Part shown: positions 11,971-24,300 of the stretch, one piece after another
Layout of the letters: each line of letters opens with the position of its first letter
Position numbering within the stretch: position 1 is the stretch's first letter
Translations under genes and position numbers: made by a program
Assembly: GCF_021155765.1 (NCBI RefSeq)
Contig: NC_060106.1
Span: 17,696,031-17,760,030, forward strand
DNA length: 64,000 bases
Origin: Diprion similis
Taxonomy: Eukaryota > Arthropoda > Insecta > Hymenoptera > Diprionidae
Direction: 5' to 3'
The notes under the pieces: generated by a model
The model's database searches: none
What the model saw: the letters and a program-made list of their open reading frames with translations, nothing else
What the model was told of the DNA's origin: nothing

Positions 11971-13587
11971 ATGTATGTTATTGATGTATTGCTACTATTT
12001 TATCTAATTTGCATTGAAATGAATAAGTCATCGAATTTTCCCTTATTTTTCTGCATAGTGTCAGCTGTTGGTCTTATGAAAATTCAAACAGTTGTTTTCA
12101 TGATAGTAAAAGACAATTTATCTCTCAATACGGTTGAAAAGGAAGGGTTCCAAACCTTGATGAAAAAAGTCGCTCCATTGTACCACATACCAAGCAGAAA
12201 AATCAACACAAAGCTAATTGAACAAAAGTACCAGGTACTATCAAACCTAGTTAAAATACAGTTATCAGGTATTGATCACCTTACACTGACAACAGATGTG
12301 TGGACCGACACATTAAATACAAAAAGTTTTCTCGGAATAACAGCTCACTTTGTAAGCGAGGGAGAGTTAGTTTCCATCGTGATAGGTGTAACTGAATTAA
12401 ATGAGCGACACACTGCAGAAAATTTAGGTTGGTGGCTATTGAAGATAACTAGCGACTGGAACATCAAAAACGAGAGTATCCTTGCTATAGTTACTGACAA
12501 CGCTTCTAACATAACGAAAGCAATCACCGATGTTTTTGGGTCAGACAAACAATTACCATGTTTTGTAGACACGCTGAATCTTGTTGCGTCAAGAATAATT
12601 GAGGGGGAAGAAAATGTAAAATCTTTATGTGCCGCAGTTAAGGCTATTGTTACATATTTTAAACATTCTGTAGTTGCATCCGATAGATTGCAGGAGCAAA
12701 GTGACGAAAATCTGAAATTAATCCAAAGCGTCCCAACAAGATGGAATTCAACGTATTACATGTTAGAACGATTTATTCATCTATCGGAAAAGATTGGTGC
12801 AATATTATTGCAATTTCCAACAGCACCTGCAATGTTAACAGCAGCTGAACTGCAAACTGCAAAAGAGTTTGTTAAACTATTGCAACCTTTAGAGCAAGCC
12901 ACGAAAATAGCATGTGGGCAAGATTATATTACAGGAAGTAACGTAATACCTATTGTTGATATGGTTAAAAAACAATTTGAAAACTGCAATCCAATCACTG
13001 AAACAGGAAGACACATGAAAAATATCCTCTTAGCACAATTTCATAAAAGGTTTGAGAACATTGAAAGTGTGTCTCTGTTGGCAATTTCAACTATATTGGA
13101 CCCTAGGTTCAAGCGACTGCATTTTTCAAATAGAATAGCTTGTGCACATGCTGTTGATAAGATAACGAAAAAATTAAATGACATGACGAACTTTGAACTG
13201 TCACAACCTTCAACAAGTGCGAATAAAGAGAGCGACAGTTCGGCAGGAAACTTTTGGTCCGAGCGCCAAAGACTCATTGATTTGGAAAATTCCAGACAAG
13301 TCGATAGACTGGACGAAATGCCTGATGAATTTAGGATTTATTTAAATCAGACCGTCTTGGGCATTAATGAAAGTCCAATAAAGTATTGGATTCAAGCTAA
13401 AGGTACTGCCTTGAGTAGCTTGGCTAATCAATATCTACCAGTTATTGCTACATCTGTGCCATCAGAAAGACTCTTCTCCGAAGCTGGTAATATTATGTGT
13501 GAGGCTAGAAATCGCTTGACAGGGGAACACTTACAACATTTGTTATTTTTAAAGTCCTTATCTGCCGACAAGTGGCACAATGATTAA
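11971..13587 (+). CDS. hAT (ZBED-like) transposase, N-terminally incomplete, probably inactive
   Basis: One 538-codon frame. The acidic residues expected for an RNase-H-like hAT catalytic core are present: D109 in LTTDVWTD and D176 in VTDNASN. Their spacing of 67 is close to the spacing in Hermes. The C-terminal dimerisation block is typical: TSVPSERLFSEAGNI with E499, RNRL, LLFLKSL. The usual CxxH next to the second aspartate reads CFVD (C197-D200), so its histidine is lost. No BED zinc finger precedes the core. The first ~35 codons (hydrophobic, rich in L/F/I) are not family-like. CTTATTTTTCTGCATAG at 12042-12058 looks like a splice acceptor, so the true exon may begin near 12059 with the BED exon lost or unlinked. 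The frame is otherwise unbroken, which suggests fairly recent decay. Confidence 0.85.
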   Translation: MYVIDVLLLFYLICIEMNKSSNFPLFFCIVSAVGLMKIQTVVFMIVKDNLSLNTVEKEGFQTLMKKVAPLYHIPSRKINTKLIEQKYQVLSNLVKIQLSGIDHLTLTTDVWTDTLNTKSFLGITAHFVSEGELVSIVIGVTELNERHTAENLGWWLLKITSDWNIKNESILAIVTDNASNITKAITDVFGSDKQLPCFVDTLNLVASRIIEGEENVKSLCAAVKAIVTYFKHSVVASDRLQEQSDENLKLIQSVPTRWNSTYYMLERFIHLSEKIGAILLQFPTAPAMLTAAELQTAKEFVKLLQPLEQATKIACGQDYITGSNVIPIVDMVKKQFENCNPITETGRHMKNILLAQFHKRFENIESVSLLAISTILDPRFKRLHFSNRIACAHAVDKITKKLNDMTNFELSQPSTSANKESDSSAGNFWSERQRLIDLENSRQVDRLDEMPDEFRIYLNQTVLGINESPIKYWIQAKGTALSSLANQYLPVIATSVPSERLFSEAGNIMCEARNRLTGEHLQHLLFLKSLSADKWHND

Positions 13588-14482
13588 GTTATAGAGCAAG
13601 AGCCCATGATCGCCAGACCTACATCATAGTATAAAGGCTGAAAGTTTTCCTGCGCAATTACACTGCAGGAGGTATTACCAATGTTTGGCTGCTATGAGCC
13701 TTGAGTGGTGGCTTTAACAGGTAACAGGTAGTAAAGTTGAGTAAAGCTCTGGCAGAATGTCAGAACTTTCGTAACTGTCTGGCTGGATGATGTGAGTTCT
13801 AATAGTATCCCATATAACATATCAAAATATCACGCTTTATTCTATGATGTAAGTTTGGTGTTCGTGGACTCTTGGACTATTATATTACATGAGTAATATA
13901 TAAATTTCCATTGTGATGAGTAAACATAAGGAAACTACTATTATTTAGTTATAATGTTGAGTCAATGCCACTGTGATAATTGAATATGACAAACCTAAAT
14001 ATAACGAAAATAGATAGAAGGAAACTATAAACTTTAGTCTTATAATATCGAGTTGCTATCACTGTGATAATTAAACATATCAAACCATATAACGTAAATA
14101 GGTTTGAGGGAACAAGAAAACTTTTATCTACCATCAAAGTACCAAATATCAATATCTATTTTATGGAAGTACATGCATAGTACATATATTACAAAAGTAT
14201 ATTTTTTCAAAAGATAAATACATTAATAAGAAAACAAATACGTTATTGTGTAAAATAGAAATTATCCCACGTTGATATACGTTGATTAACAAATTTGGTC
14301 AATAAATACTAAATTTGTCACACACTTCGCGCACTTGTACCGAAATATACTATTAATCTCCAATATAGCTACCCGTTTCTATAAAACTCATATTTAAATA
14401 CAATATCTTGTGAAGATCGATCTTTTGTGTCCGATTTTTCCAGAATCAATTCGAATCGATTCTGAGAATCGATCTTTTCTTT
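13588..14482. other. 3' non-coding part of the hAT remnant with subterminal repeats
   Basis: No coding frame is supported. A sequence of the form ACTGTGATAATTRAACAT, with GGAAACTA and AAACC-type flanks, occurs at about 13905-13990 and again about 91 bp later, with a partial copy 60 bp before. Subterminal short repeats are a known feature of hAT elements, where they bind transposase; that role here is inference. Confidence 0.4.
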
Positions 14483-14500
14483 GAGATCGCCCATCCCTAC
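14483..14500 (-). repeat. Candidate hAT right terminal repeat
   Basis: On the - strand the terminus reads GTAGGGATGGGCGATCTC, like the TIR core of many insect hAT elements. No partner was found on the left side of the transposase, and no 8-bp duplication could be tested. Confidence 0.45.
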
Positions 14501-14856
14501 TGTATTGTATATTCACCTTTCAGCGTCACCAATGGCTGAAATGGATAAAGAAAATACGTAATTTTTATTTATAGACACTCTGATGCCACTTGGTGATATT
14601 TATCACCGGGTATTCACGGTATACGCCCATGGAGGAAGTTAATACATATACCATATATCAGTGGTACAAGCGCAGCTGCTGCGGCCATAGCGATCCCGTA
14701 TCCATATGTATATACCTATATCAGTGGCAGTGACTCATCGCGGTCGTCGGCCGTTGTTGCTATAGAGAGTGGTGACGCAGTTTGGTTGCGGTACACGACG
14801 TTGGGCCACGGGCAGTATTGCAGTTATGGCAGACGGCCTATAAGGCCAATACCTAA

Positions 14857-14896
<40 letters not shown>
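14501..14896 (+). mobile_element. Possible poly(A)-tailed retroposon (SINE-like) insertion
   Basis: About 360 bp of more GC-rich sequence ends in an uninterrupted run of 35 A (14862-14896), which is what a target-primed retroposon leaves. Two partly similar stretches (around CATATATCAGTGG at 14653 and CTATATCAGTGG at 14718) suggest an internal duplication. I could not find a clear target-site duplication or a tRNA-like A/B box, so the class and left boundary are uncertain. Confidence 0.35.
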
Positions 14897-14898
<2 letters not shown>

Positions 14899-15350
14899 GT
14901 CAATAAATCATGCAAGAAAGTGACGAATGGAGTTACGTGTCAATGGTTTTACTGTCGTCTTGTGTTGGAAAAGAACTGCTTTACTAAAGCTATCTGAATC
15001 TGAGGAACAAACTGTAATTGCGCGTCAACAATCATCACAGTAGCTTTGCGAAACTTCCACGTTTTAGACTGATTGATACTCAAATAATTCATATGTTCTC
15101 TGATTCGGACCGTTATACGATGCTTTGCAGATGTCCGAGTGTAATGATGACCTCCTTTCATTTTTCAAATCATTAAAAAATTGGAATTAGAAGGCGTATT
15201 TTCTTACGAGCCAGAATACCATTCATGTGAAGGTGTGCGGGAATTAATTTTTTTATACGAGTATTTTGTTGAAAAATTCCGCATCATATTTGAAAAATGT
15301 TTAATTCTGTTTTTAGATCCAAAAAACAAGGCTCAAGAAAGTAATTGAAA
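14897..15350. other. Upstream region of the first ABCA gene
   Basis: No gene is recognised. TTCTGTTTTTAG at 15305-15316 is a plausible splice acceptor just before the first coding exon, so the 5' UTR is probably split by an intron. An in-frame TTG six bases upstream of the ATG is not a credible start. Confidence 0.4.
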
Positions 15351-18300
15351 ATGTCAGTTTCAGAAGAAGGAAAAATGTGTACTTCACTGCTAAACACTTT
15401 GAGTACAAGAGTGAAACACTTGGGACTTCTCTTATACAAAAATATCCTAGTTCGCAAACGGCACTTAATTAACACTATTGTCGAGATTCTCTTACCAGCG
15501 TGCATTGTTCTGATAATTCTTGCAGTCAGATCTCACTTAGATGTCGAACCTATACATGTTCGTAACAATACATACTATGAAATGCGTACAAGTACAGACG
15601 TGGTAAGAGATAACTCACGAGCTCTTTTTCGTCTGTATTACAAACCGCAAACTGTGGTGACGAAAAATCTCATGAAAAATGTGGCACAATGTATGGGCAT
15701 ATTACCAAGTTGTAAGTATTTCTTTTTTTATATCATGTATAAAAAATTATAACTGCATTCAAAATGTTAGTCTACACAAAGAACTCATATCGCTTAGTAA
15801 TCATGGCCCAGATATAACTTTGACTTACGATAATAACTTACGGAAATGAAACTGTGCAAACAAAAGATTATTTTTGCGGAGCGTTGAAGAATAGTTGATT
15901 TTCTGCTGAAATTTCAAAACATGATTTCTCCTCACTTTTATAATTTAAACAATCCCTGGAGTTTTACTTGCCATATACTTTGTTATGTAGCATGATTAAA
16001 GACATCTACCTATTAATTTAAATCACCCCTCAGATTTCAAGAAACTGGGCAGTACAAAAATTACATCTGGGACCTTCTTCTAACAACTGTTTATAATTTT
16101 ACAGATCTCTCTGGCTTCGATTCAGAAGTAGAAATGCTGCGCCATTATGAGATACAAAAAGCAACAGATGCATTAGTTACTGTCTTTGCAATTGATTTTG
16201 ATATGGATAACTTCTCTGAACCAAAAAAACTGATCTACACTATACGATCATCGCAAAAAATTCCGGATAAATTACTTTATACTGATAGTGAAGATATTAG
16301 TGCAGCATCCGATCACTTAATTCAAGAGATTCCCCTTGTTGGTTTCCAAATATGCTTGGACAATGCATTTATTGAAAGTACAGCTCGTGATGGTGTAATT
16401 AAACCAACGGTATGGTTATTCGATTATATGTACTGTTTTGGTCTGATAATTTTGTATTAATGCGAGGCAAGGGACCAACCAAGGAAAGAAAACAAGAAGA
16501 CTTGTTAAACGAGCCAAATTTGAAGACTAAGAAATTGCAATGTGTAATCCTTAGGGGCCATTCATTACTTACGTAACAACGATTTTAGCCATTTTTAACC
16601 CCTCCAGCTCCATGTAAGAACACATCAGATTTCGTGGACTCCCCCTCCCACTTCTTACCTAAGATTTTACCTATAGTTTTCCTTTCTAGTTAAATGTCGT
16701 TAGAAGAAGATCAGTTGTACACATACTCATAATTTGTTATAAACTAAAGATTTTTATTTCATAAAAGATAATTCTTTTAATAGTTTTCATTTATAAGCTT
16801 CAAAGTGTGTAAATATAAACACGTTTATAATTTTGAAAACATATTATGAAATAGAAATTTTTACAGTAACAATATATAAAGGAAATTGCATACTAAAAAT
16901 GAAAAAATAGATCTCATAGTCCGTGGAACGTCTAAATAGAAAGTTTGTGAAGTTTTTGAAACTGCCTTTTTATTTTCTGTGTGACTTTTGTTTACTGAGA
17001 CATTACTGTATGAACGTTTTGTCTGAATGGAAAACGTCTATTTTGCACATTCCGACTTGTGAAATATTACGTAAAAATGACTTTTAGCCTCGAGATAAGG
17101 TCATGTTTACATCTTATAAACCCCTCCTCCCCCTTAAGACCCTTGCGTAATTAATGAATGACCCCTTATCATATGTATATTGCCATAAAAATGATAGATT
17201 TTTCCTACATATTTGTTGCAGGTTTCGCTCCAAAAAATGCCATATCCACCATATGATAAAGTTAATGCCAATGAACTTCAAATACAAAATGTCATCTGTA
17301 CAATTGGTGGACTTATCTTCTTTGCAACAATTTATTTGATACCAGCATATGTCAGTGCAGAAAAATCCACTGGTGTAAATGTAAATATATCATCTTATAT
17401 CTACAGTCGTGCTAAAATAAACAATCAAATTCACTTGTATTTGGTCATTACAAGATCAACAAAACAGTACCTTGATTGTTCAACTATACTATTGGCCAAA
17501 GTAATATTAAAAATATTAGGCAAGAGTGTTGAACATCACTAGAATTAATTGGGAGATGATCTGGTAACCGCCTCATACTAAAGTGGTGTTTAAAACCTAA
17601 CACATTTTATGACTTTTCAGACTCTACTGAAAATGAATGGAATAAAATCGTATCAAAATTTCCTAAGCTGGATAGCATGTGGCATGGTTTTCAGCATCAT
17701 CATTGTTTCTTTAATTACTGCAATGGTGAAATTGAATTTGTGGTCTCACCAAAAACCGTTTTACTATCACACTGACTGGTGCATAATTTGGCTAGCACTG
17801 TTCTTCAACCTTACTGCAATTTATGTCTTTTGTCTCCATATGGCTACGTACTTCTCAAAAAGTAAGTATATTAGAAGCACGCTAACTTGCCACATATTTC
17901 TTCATATACTTCTCCACAACAGAGATCAATATTTACAAGTTGTTCTATATTGTATTCTTCTGATATATTTTATTCGAAATTTCAGCATGGCTTACACAAA
18001 TAGTGGCAACAGCGCTGTCTCTAATTATTAACGTAGCTGCAACCCATTTTGAAAACTACGATAAATCTACCTTTTTGCCGGCGATTGGATTTCTTTTCCC
18101 AACTACGGCTACTATAAGGATATTCGATGAGCTTAACAGGCATGAAAATCAACGTGAGTAATACGCATTTTATTCTTAACCATCACAATAAACAAGTGCT
18201 CTTGATCAATGTTACCTTTTTTATACTTTTGTCAACATTAAAAGGTATTGGAGCACATTGGAGTAACATTTTGGAGACAATGCACCCAGCATTAAATATT

Positions 18301-21300
18301 TGGGGTAGTCTTGGCTTCATAATGGTATCGAACATTCTGGGAATAGTTTTCCACTTCATCTTTACGGTATATCTGGATGCTGTACTACCCAGCAAATATG
18401 GCATCAATGAGACTCCGTTATTCTTCCTCAAGGTTTGTATGGCCTTGTCTAAATGTATCTGATTGATTGAGATATGTGAACGATTAAATTACTATTAGTT
18501 CCCTATGCAGTTTATGCTCAATGATCTGGTAGTGTGAGATGGCAATACTAACTAATATTGAAAAATAACCGTCACAAATTTTTTATAATACATTTTAAAA
18601 ACTGTGCAATTTTAACAAAAATTTTTTTCAACAGTATTTTAAGAACAATAAAGTGTGCAGCTTTGGTGAAAGTACACGTATGCTGAATCCAGATACAGAA
18701 CCACAAATATATGAACGTGTTGCTGATGATAGCTTTTGTCCTGGGATAACACTGAGAGACTTGATGAAACGATTTATACGAGGAGTTATCAAACGAGATG
18801 TAAGACATTGTAATCTGGACATTTTCAATATACTAATCATTTTCAGAAATAAAGTAATGAAATGTATGTTTATGATCAACCGACTTTCTTGTTAATGATT
18901 TTGATGATGATGATGAGTTATGTGTAGATCTGTCGATGAATTTATTTGACTGAATCTGAAATGTATTGAATATGGTTCTAATCGAACGGCGTAGAAACAG
19001 TTGAATGTTGTCACGAGTTGTATTGAATTTAATTGAACATACAAAACTCGAATGTTTTTTAGACAATCAAAGCAGTTCGAGGAGTAAGTTTGGATTTTTA
19101 CAAGGGGCAGATCACTGCTTTGCTGGGTCACAATGGAGCTGGAAAATCTACCACATTCGCAATCTTAACTGGTAATTTTTCGTATAGTGTTTTTAAAACA
19201 AAGCGAAGAAATATTTGATTTAGTTGTTTGAGGAATAATAGCACTGCTTAAATATGTAACTTGATAACATTTGTGCACCTAAAGGTTTGACGTCACCGTC
19301 GTCGGGAACTGCGCAAATTAATGGCAAAGATATAACTAAGGATATCGATGGGATCAGAAGTGATTTGGGCGTTTGTCTTCAAGAAAATACCATGTTCCCA
19401 GATTTAACTGTCGTGGAACAACTTCGATTAGTTGGTTTCGTGAGTCATCAATTTTTCACTCTTATTTTTATTGATTCTAATAATTAATTTTAAGGCCGTG
19501 CGTAAGAGAAGCTTGCTGCTTCCGACGATACACAGTTTGAGAACACCCAGACAAACTGAGTTTCTTGTGCGATTGGAGTTCCTGGTGCTGCTCTTCAAAC
19601 TCCTTACGCGATGATATTGCTGTGGATGTCAGCTCCGTGAATGACGTCGATTTTAGTTTCTAAACACACCCTGCAGCGTCGAATTCCCATACATGGAGCA
19701 TTGACGGTCTTCCGTACCATGGTACATCACTAACATCCTCAACCTATCGCTCGTCATTGACAGATCTTGCATCTGATTTTCCTCCTCTGAACCTTGTGGT
19801 GCCATAGGAATTGGAGCTTGGCCCTCTTCTATTTGTACTCTTCAGCAACGACATGGCACATGCCCCGGATGACGATGTGCAGCACATCGCCTATGCGGGT
19901 GATCTACAGAATTGTATCCATTGTTTTGTTGAGGATTTAACGGCCTGCCATAGGAAAATGAGTGCAAATACTGAGGAATAGTGGGCTGGGCTTCTCTCAA
20001 CAATCGTGACCTTAATATTGGAAAGACCAAGGCCATTGTCTTGGGATCCTCTTATTTCATCAATAGACGTCCACACGGAGCTGGCAGCCATATTGCACTT
20101 CATGGCATCAGGTTGAAACTTGAGTTATCTGTGCGCTTATTGAGTCAGTATCAGTTGTTGAGGTCGTAACACCTGGGGTTGGAAAAGAAGATTTTTCATT
20201 TTACGTCAACTTTGACTGACAATATTTTCAAAAATGTAGTGCAGATTTCAATTCGATTTATAAAACAAGGTCAGATGGAGAACATCTCTCTATCAGGCGG
20301 GTTAAATCGTTCTCGGCTAGCTTTTGCCAGCTTATGAGTACTTGGCAGCGATTTTCTACTGGGATTCTTGATATTACGATTAGTCACTTATCAATTAAAT
20401 TAATTCATTACAGTTGAAGCAAAAGGATAGAACCAAAAAAGAGTTGATGGCAGAGATCGACGAATTATTGAAAAAGTTGGGTATGGAAGAAAAACGAGAT
20501 GTTATGCCAGACAAACTCTCCGGTGGTCAGAAAAGGCGACTATGTCTAGCTATGGCACTTATTGGCAATGCTTCTGTGAGTAGTAAATTTCTTCATCATG
20601 ACAGATATTTGTAATTTATATCAACCATCCACAGCAGGGATATGAACATAGTAAGCAAATACAGTTGACTCATTGAAACTTTCTTTTCTAGACTATATTC
20701 TTAGATGAACCAACGTCGGGTATGGATCCAGAAACACAGAGAGGGACTTGGAACACTATATTGGTAATAATTGGACAATCCTACTACATTGAAATAAATT
20801 AACCATATACCTATTTGCTTGTTTTATTCTCACTAAAGTCTGATTTCGCTAAAACACTTTTAGTATCAGATAAACTAGTTATAAGCTGAAATTCATCTTA
20901 ATAACTACTGGTCAAGATAATTGTGTTATAATTATTGTTTTCACTTAGAAATACCGTGATCAGAAAACGATTATAATTACGACACATAGTATGGAGGAAG
21001 CTGACGTTCTGGGCGATCGAATTGCAATCATGCACTCAGGAAAAATGAAGTGTTATGGCACACCGATGTTCCTTAAGAAACACTATGGTGAATATATTAG
21101 CAATTTCATTAAAGTGTGTGACAATTTGATAAAAGTAATGTAGGTAATTATAACATGATGACAATTTAGGGCACAATCATCATGAAATAACGCTATCAAC
21201 AACACCAGAGTGCGACATAGACAAAATTTGCAATCTGGTTGGCAGTGATGCATCAATAAATACGACTCAATATGGCAGAATTGTTATAAACCTTCCATTT

Positions 21301-24300
21301 ACCAGCTCTTTACCGGAAATTTTGGACACTATGGAAAATCAAAAAGCAGAGTTGGGAATTACTGGTCTCAGTGTGTCAATAATAAATCTGGAACAAGTTT
21401 TCCTAAGGTATATTACACGCTGTACTTCTCGCAATGGTAACCTTATATTAAATATTCTGTACATTACAAAGGGCTGCCAATGAAGAAGAAATGTCGAACA
21501 AGTTTGAAGATAATGTCGATGGGAAAGTAGCACCTGCTGCAAGAGAATACGAATACGTAACAGGCTGGTACCTTACTTGGCAAATGATTTGCGCTTTGTT
21601 AGTAAAGAAAATGACCTATTTTAAAGCTAACAAGGGTGCGAGTCTAGCACTCGTAAGTTATGTCTCTTATTCTATATCTGTTTGGATGGTCGTAGAATAG
21701 TCGTTTTTGTAGTGCAACAACATACCTGAGTAAATTGTGTTCTTATTAATCTTAACTTTCTAACGAAAACTCTCAACAAATAACATTACCACAATGATCT
21801 TGCAGGTGTGTGGAACTCTGATAGCGATATTATTGCCACTTGTTTTCACCTCAGGTGATTACAGGGAAAAACCAATTATACGGATCGATCTTCGAGCATA
21901 TAAAAGTCCAGAAGTGATGCTACACTCCGAAGATGAAACTCTAGGAAATATGTATAAGAAGATAATTGAAAATCAGGATGCTAAAATCAATGTCACCGAA
22001 GCTGGAGTCTCTCTGAGCAAAGGTATAAAATGTATTTAGATTCCATTTTTCATACCTAAAATTATTAAAGTGATATAAATAAATTGAAACAAGCAATATA
22101 CATAAGCTTTTAGGTGCGTTTGTAAAATGAAGCTGAAGTATCTTTTAAATGAAGCTTTCAAATTAAACATTATGAAAAACATTCTTTTCAACTTTAAAAC
22201 ATGCTTGACTAGAATTTTCAAACTCATGTATGCATGTGTATGGAATCAATTATTCATATATAAGTATATTGAGTAGACAATGCAATAAAGAACTCGTATG
22301 ATTTTTTCTATATTAATTTAATTAATGATTTTTCTTCTCAGGGTTACTGTCCAGAGCTCTAGAAGATTTGACATACTATAAAACTCGAATGATTATCTCA
22401 GCTGAAATTAACTCAAGTATGTCAGTAAATGGTCTATATTCTGGTGGGGCGACGTTAAGTGCTCCAATAGTTTGGAATACCATGTCGAATCTACTGCTGA
22501 AGATAGCGGCGGGCGATCAGTATTCGATCATTGCGAGTATCGGTGAATTGCCGCAATCGTTAGCGCAAGATGCACAGAAGAGAATGGGGAATAAAGTTGA
22601 AATTCTAAAAAGGAATATTTTATTTCTGACAATATTTGTTCACGTTGTTGGTTTGTTCGTCATACATCCGCTACTCGAGAATAGCACAAGATTTAAACAG
22701 TTGCAGCAGATGGCTGGTGTCTCGGCATTCATGTACTGGGGAACAATGTTTCTCATTGATTTTGGATTTTACATATTAGTGGCACAATTCGCCGTTTTTG
22801 GTATTGTCTGTCGAGACTTTTTCAATAACTTGTCAGCTGTATTCTTTTCAGAATGTGGTGAGTTAGGCTTACTATTATTGCATTTCATTTCGTAATTTCT
22901 ATCCATAACGTAAAACAAATATTTTCAGGAGCGGTTTTATTTGTGTTATTTCTGCTCTTCGGTATCAACGCTCTACTCTTGGCCTACATACATAGTTTCA
23001 TGAAGAAAAAATTGCACGTTGTGTATTCAGTTTTAATTGGAATACCATTGTTAATGGGTGAGTTTATACCTACGAAATATTTGTAGATTGGAGTTCTCTT
23101 AATTTGTGCATATGCATTTTCACTAAAATGAAACTGCCGTACTATGCAAATCAAGACTCGTGACCATTTGAGGGTCTCTAATTTTTTTTTCCGAATTCAT
23201 GTAATCATTGAAGAATTATTCGATTAAAACATATTCGTTCTGTATGCTTTACAGTATTCATCATTATTCCACTATACGAAGTGTTATCTTATATGGATAA
23301 TGTTAAATGGGCAAATATAATTCAGCGAAGAACGTTTTCTTTGGCACCTGTCATTAGTTTTATGTTTGGATATTTGAAGTGGGAAGAAATAGCATACAAA
23401 AATGCTAGATGCCGAACAATGACTAAACTTTCAACTGCCGTTTCTTGTGATACTAAAGACTACTGTTGTGGTATGGGATCATTTTTCAACATATTACTTG
23501 GGATCTTATTCACAACCGTTTTCAATGGAAACATATTAAATAGATTTCTGATTTCAGCGATGAAGTGTTCTGATGGATACTGCGAAAATCCGCTACCATT
23601 TTTGGCTGGTTTTAGTGAACAAGGTGGAATCGAAGAGTATGTAGTGTATTTATCAATCACCCCGATTATTCTGGTCGGCATCCTCTATTTACTGGAGCAG
23701 CAGACGTTTGCGAAATTGCTATCAAAATTCCAAGTAATGTACCACAAGTCAAAGCATGGTCGTGATCAAATAATAGACAGTGAAGTCCAAAAGGAAAAAA
23801 GAACCGTATGTCAGGAAATTAATAAAATCAGTAACGCAAGTATTAGTGAGTGTGAGTAGTGCTTAATTGTTTACTCGAATCAAAAATGCATGTGTTAATT
23901 CGACATGAAAACTAAAATGTATTTCCCATCCAATTGGATACTGGTTCATAATAAATTTTTCTCAGGCTCTTCTCAATCCGATTCTGAGAGCAAGAATGTC
24001 TTTCTGGCTTACGGACTAAGCAAATATTACGGGAAAATGGAAGCTGTCAAAGAAGTCAGTTTCAGAGTAATGAAGAACGAGTGTTTTGGATTGTTAGGTG
24101 TGAATGGTGCTGGAAAAAGTTCTACTTTCCGAATGTTGGTTGGTGAAGAAATTCCGAATAGCGGTATTCTTTACCGTGGTTGCTACGGTATTAAGACTCA
24201 TCGAATCAAGGTAAAGAATAGCGTGTCTTTTTATATAACATATTTTAAACAAATAGTAACATTTATTATTCGATTTTTTGTGAATGTTTACTTTTTTAGT

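Larger units (their letters stand above)
11971..14500 (+). mobile_element. hAT-superfamily DNA transposon remnant, left end not found
   Basis: The segment contains a long hAT transposase frame and a 3' region that ends near 14500 with GAGATCGCCCATCCCTAC. Read on the - strand this starts GTAGGGATGGGCGATCTC, which resembles hAT terminal inverted repeats of the CAGRGATGGGC type. The matching left terminus is not visible, so target-site duplication cannot be checked. The subterminal region includes diverged short repeats around CACTGTGATAA (13969, 14060; a related copy at 13909). Boundaries are approximate; the left coordinate is simply the start of the open frame. Confidence 0.65.

Noticed and set aside
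23471-23557. Open frame through intron 18 of ABCA copy 1
   Set aside because: The intron is in frame by chance (87 bp); comparison with copy 2 and the conserved Cys spacing shows that it is spliced out.
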